Positions 60,774-64,000 of a stretch of 64,000 nucleotides of DNA are shown piece by piece. The stretch covers positions 52,308 to 116,307 of the forward strand of contig JAVYIG010006538.1 in assembly GCA_035222895.1 (NCBI GenBank). Direction: 5' to 3'. The notes below the pieces were generated by a model. That model was not told where the DNA came from, searched no databases, and was given only the letters and a program-made list of their open reading frames with translations. Numbering within the stretch: the first letter of the stretch is position 1; every line of letters starts with the position of its first letter. Source of the stretch: Strongylocentrotus droebachiensis (lineage: Eukaryota; Echinodermata; Echinoidea; Camarodonta; Strongylocentrotidae). A program made the position numbers and the translations under genes.

Positions 60774-63700
60774 CCACACACATCTTGTGTTGTGTGTGGC
60801 AGTACCGGGTGGGACAGAGATGCATTTATTTTTGTGTCATGTCAGAACTACAACGTATCAATTTTACATTTTTAAGTAGTATTATAGATAACAAGGTCAG
60901 CTATCTAGGAGAGCCAACAATTTATGCTTAACTAATACAAGCTTCTATGACATTAGTTAGTGATCTTCCACAATTATTTCTCATGACGTTTCTAATCTGT
61001 TTGTCTGAATTTTTCCCCTGAAAATATGACATTTTGGTAGGTTTTGAGGGACCGGTCCGCAAAGATACCCCAACAATGAACTGCATTGGTTTTCTGATTC
61101 ATTTTTAAGAAACACCAAACATCTTATACAATGTGTCTTTTGAAAGGAGACATGTAATAGCTTTGTTGTAGAGTTGTGGCCTCACAACTTGGGAGGTCAC
61201 AGGTTTCAAGTCAAGTCGATGTGCACTGGTGCCCCGTAGTAAGGTACCACTACTTAATTACCAAGCCCTCCAGATAGGACTCTAATCATAGGTCCTCTTG
61301 GTTGTTTACCTACATCTCAGGGATGCCAGTTTTCAGGCAAAAGCCTGAATTCAGGCCCTGGCGATTGACTTTAAGGCCAAAGGTTCAGCTTTTTTGTGTA
61401 CAAAATAGCTCATTCTTGGTGATCTTCAGGCCCTCTGATCAATTCTAATTGGCATCCCTGCTACATATACAATCATTGCTTTCTTAGCAGTCGGGTTAAA
61501 CTTAAATCATCATATTGATGCTACCCCGGTGTCTTGTATACAAATAATTACCATAAAATAGATTTAAAATAGGAACAGAGCAGATATTGTCAACAATGAT
61601 GTGTATTGTATGAACCTACAGAACATGTCAATTAACAAGGGGATATCACTAATTCCCCAGCAAAGAAAATAAATGATATATCAGTAAAAGAATGACTTGT
61701 TCTGTTACACCATGCATTTCTGATCATAATCAAATTGCATTTTATTTAGAGAGGTCAACAAAAAACAATTTTCGTACTTAGCAAAATATGCACTCAGTGC
61801 CACATAAGTTGTTTCTTTCAATTTCTACTTTGCCAAATACCATGGGGTATTATATAAATCTTTTATGTGAAAAAGTGTAAGGAGAAATATTTGTGATGGG
61901 AGTCGGACCAGGCCAGGTCCTGGAAACCCTAGGCCTGGTTTGGGCTTCCGGTCCAGTTCCAAAACCTACCTGAATAATGAATTTGCTATTTTGAATAATT
62001 TGAACGCAAGTGAAATGGACGATAGATTCTTGTTTTAAGACACACTTCTGCTTCCAACGTCGCAGTAGGAATGGCCTTGACAGCGCATATAATGGTATAA
62101 AAACTGATCAGATATTCCTGTTTTTCAAAGTTCCAGGCTGGTTCCGGGTACCGGAAAGAATTGCAAATTTTCTGGTCGGATTCCGGTCCAGGCTTTTCTC
62201 TTTAACTCCCAGCGCTAACAATTATCTATCAGCAAAGTAATTTGAATTGATATGAAATATCTATTGAAAAGGAGCTATAATAATATGATAGTAAACTCTT
62301 TTTTTGTAAGTTTGTCATATCCTGACATGTAATCGTATACTTAATGTTGGACAAATTTAACTTTTGTTGGCCTTTCAGGACTTTCATAAGTGTAGCTCAG
62401 CTGCCATACTATATTCATGAATTGTAATGGTTTAGCATTGAATGAAGAGAATAGTGAGCATTAATGTTGCATGAATTAATTCCCATTCATTTTCTCAAAT
62501 GCTATTCAATTTGACTGCCAATGCATAGATTTGTCTCAAGAAAGAAGGAGTGTAAATAGGGATGAAAGTTGTGAATTATTGAGGCATTAATTATTATGAA
62601 CATGTATACTAACGTTTACCTGCCATGATCCCTGAAGAAGGGCTTGTTCAGTCTATAATAGAGAAACCAAGCTGGTAGATATGAGACACGATGTGCATGA
62701 ATAGTTAACATACACAGTCTGTGCCTGTTTGAATGTTGAAAGATTCTGGAATATAGTCATTTTCCCCCAAAGGATTTTATGTTCAATCTATTGTTCAAGT
62801 TAATGATGAGAATAAGAAAAGTATCAGATATTCAGAAGCGCTGAAAGTAAACTTACCATGGCATTTACAAAATTCAACTTTACAGTGTTGTCATTGATAT
62901 AAAATGTTCAGCTTAGAGTAGAACAAATGGTACGTTCAACATTCTTTGTTGAGAGTCAAAAAGGCATTAACTCTGGGGAGAAAACATCCTTCAATATCGT
63001 GCCAGGTTGGTTGGTTGTGTATTAAATCACCAGTTAGCTTGTTTGAACCATTTCGTGGCCATTCTTCTTATGAACATTTCACGAATAAGATTTTTTTTTT
63101 TTTTTTTAATGGTTAGATGTGGCCCTTGTTACTGCCTCTGTCCACGATCATTTGTGTTGTGCCTAAACATCAGAAGCGCTTTCTCTCTAGTGACGATTAC
63201 TAGTCGTATGCTTTATTTTAAGTACATGTACGTGAAATTCATTTATTGCAGGCATTCACTTTTATTTAGTTCATTCTATGAGTAATGTGCAAACGATAAA
63301 GACAAATATGTCCTCTGTTGATTTGCTGAAAAGTCTTGCATTTTTAGGGTATAAATTTACAATAAGAAGATATATGTTGTACATCATGAAAAGAAAATTC
63401 ACGGCATTGATTAACAAAATTATGAACGGTACTGCAATTTTTTCCATTTTCTTCGGCATTATTAAAAGGCTGACAGATATTACAGGAGTTTTGTGCTTTG
63501 ATAATATATGTATCAACGCTCCTCTCTCACGAGTTTAGGCGTACAGGTTTTCTGTATTTGAATGCTGGTCATTAAGTATTGGTCTTGCCATTTTGAAGAA
63601 TTTTGGCGAATATTCTAATTGACTGCCTATTTTAGGGTTGTATGGTGGTTGAATGTATTGAAGATATAGCAACACTTTCAGTACAAATGTGTAAACAGCA

Positions 63701-64000
63701 TGAACTAAAAAGAAATTGCTTTTCTTCTCCAAATATGACCCAAGTTAGTTTCAAAGTGAACCTGTGAATATTCCCTACCTCGAGTTTATTTTTAAATTAT
63801 TTATTTTGTTTGGTTGGTTGGTTGTTTTATTATTCTTATTTTCTTGTTGTTGGTTAGATATGTATGTGATATATGATTAGAAGGAATAGATTAACAACAT
63901 AGGAATTCTTTTTGTGTCTGCTGTCTACAGTAAAATAAGGGTTGATAATTTTTTGACATATGCACATAATTTCTCCTTCATTCTCATGTCAGTACATGCA
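60774..64000. other. Downstream of PABPN1 exon 5
   Basis: Could be a last intron or 3' UTR. Contains a SINE relic with an inserted hAT-like element (61318-61460), a degenerate GC-rich foldback (CCAGGCC/GGTCCGG motifs) at about 61898-62195 and a partial GAGCCAGAA-type hairpin at 62950. No convincing terminal PABPN1 exon or other gene found. Confidence 0.5.
61318..61460. mobile_element. CAGGGATGCC-ended hAT-like element
   Basis: Ends CAGGGATGCCA and TGGCATCCCTG with flanks CTACATCT and CTACATAT (7 of 8 identical), a probable 8-bp target duplication. Inserted in a SINE-like remnant. Confidence 0.72.

Noticed and set aside
62378-62435. Possible last PABPN1 exon after CCTTTCAG
   Set aside because: The phase fits but the peptide (TFISVAQLPYYIHEL) has none of the Arg/Tyr-rich character of PABPN1 tails.
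63278-63538. 86-codon open frame
   Set aside because: AT-driven composition, no recognisable domain, no splice or promoter context; an opposite-strand frame overlaps it.
1-64000. CRISPR arrays, bacterial operons or viral insertions
   Set aside because: No regularly spaced repeats, no prokaryotic gene layout and no viral structural or replication proteins were seen; the only retroelement proteins are RT and GIY-YIG fragments.

Overview
This is a eukaryotic, AT-rich, intron-dense window with three spliced protein-coding genes, all on the + strand, separated and interrupted by a dense layer of small DNA transposons. The protein sequences are clearly animal. A marine invertebrate deuterostome, probably a sea urchin or other echinoderm, fits the gene set and the style of the repeats, but this is inference: there is no species-diagnostic gene here.

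Layout. (1) About 1-28000 holds the 3' part of a kinesin of the KIF28/KLP-6 type. Its first visible exon begins at 2739, inside the motor domain, and the 5' end lies outside the window. Seventeen exons give switch I and II, loop L12, an FHA domain, the kinesin-3 middle region, a C2-like segment and a coiled coil. After the last shared exon (ends 20109) come two alternative terminal exons at 21597 and 24654. Both are in frame and both end in a CaaX prenylation box (CVVM and CIVM). (2) 29370-47626 is a complete E2F4/5-type transcription factor of 8 coding exons and 355 residues. Its third intron is an AT-AC, U12-type intron with textbook signals. (3) From 56466 a nuclear poly(A)-binding protein of the PABPN1/PABP2 type is read through five exons to about 60745. 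Its last exon was not found, and 60774-64000 shows no convincing gene.

Repeats explain much of the remainder. Four terminal-inverted-repeat (TIR) elements (876, 12221, 37317, 40402) carry related internal cargo that includes, in three of them, the same piece of a non-LTR reverse transcriptase. Two have TA-flanked mariner-like ends and two have hAT-like ends with perfect 8-bp target duplications. A Penelope-like element fragment sits in a kinesin intron (10768-11700). It has a GIY-YIG endonuclease reading frame and inverted terminal repeats that each carry a hammerhead-ribozyme-like core. Other families include TTAA-flanked elements (three groups), TACAGT-ended elements, GTTTCACAAA-ended elements, a 58-bp GAGCCAGAAGGG hairpin family, a composite foldback at 45721-46344 and a 225-bp long hairpin at 57361-57585.

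The genes act in unrelated processes: microtubule transport, cell-cycle transcription, and mRNA 3'-end processing. No operon-like logic is implied. Exon boundaries were set by reading splice sites and checking codon phase across every junction. All phases close, which is the strongest evidence for the models.
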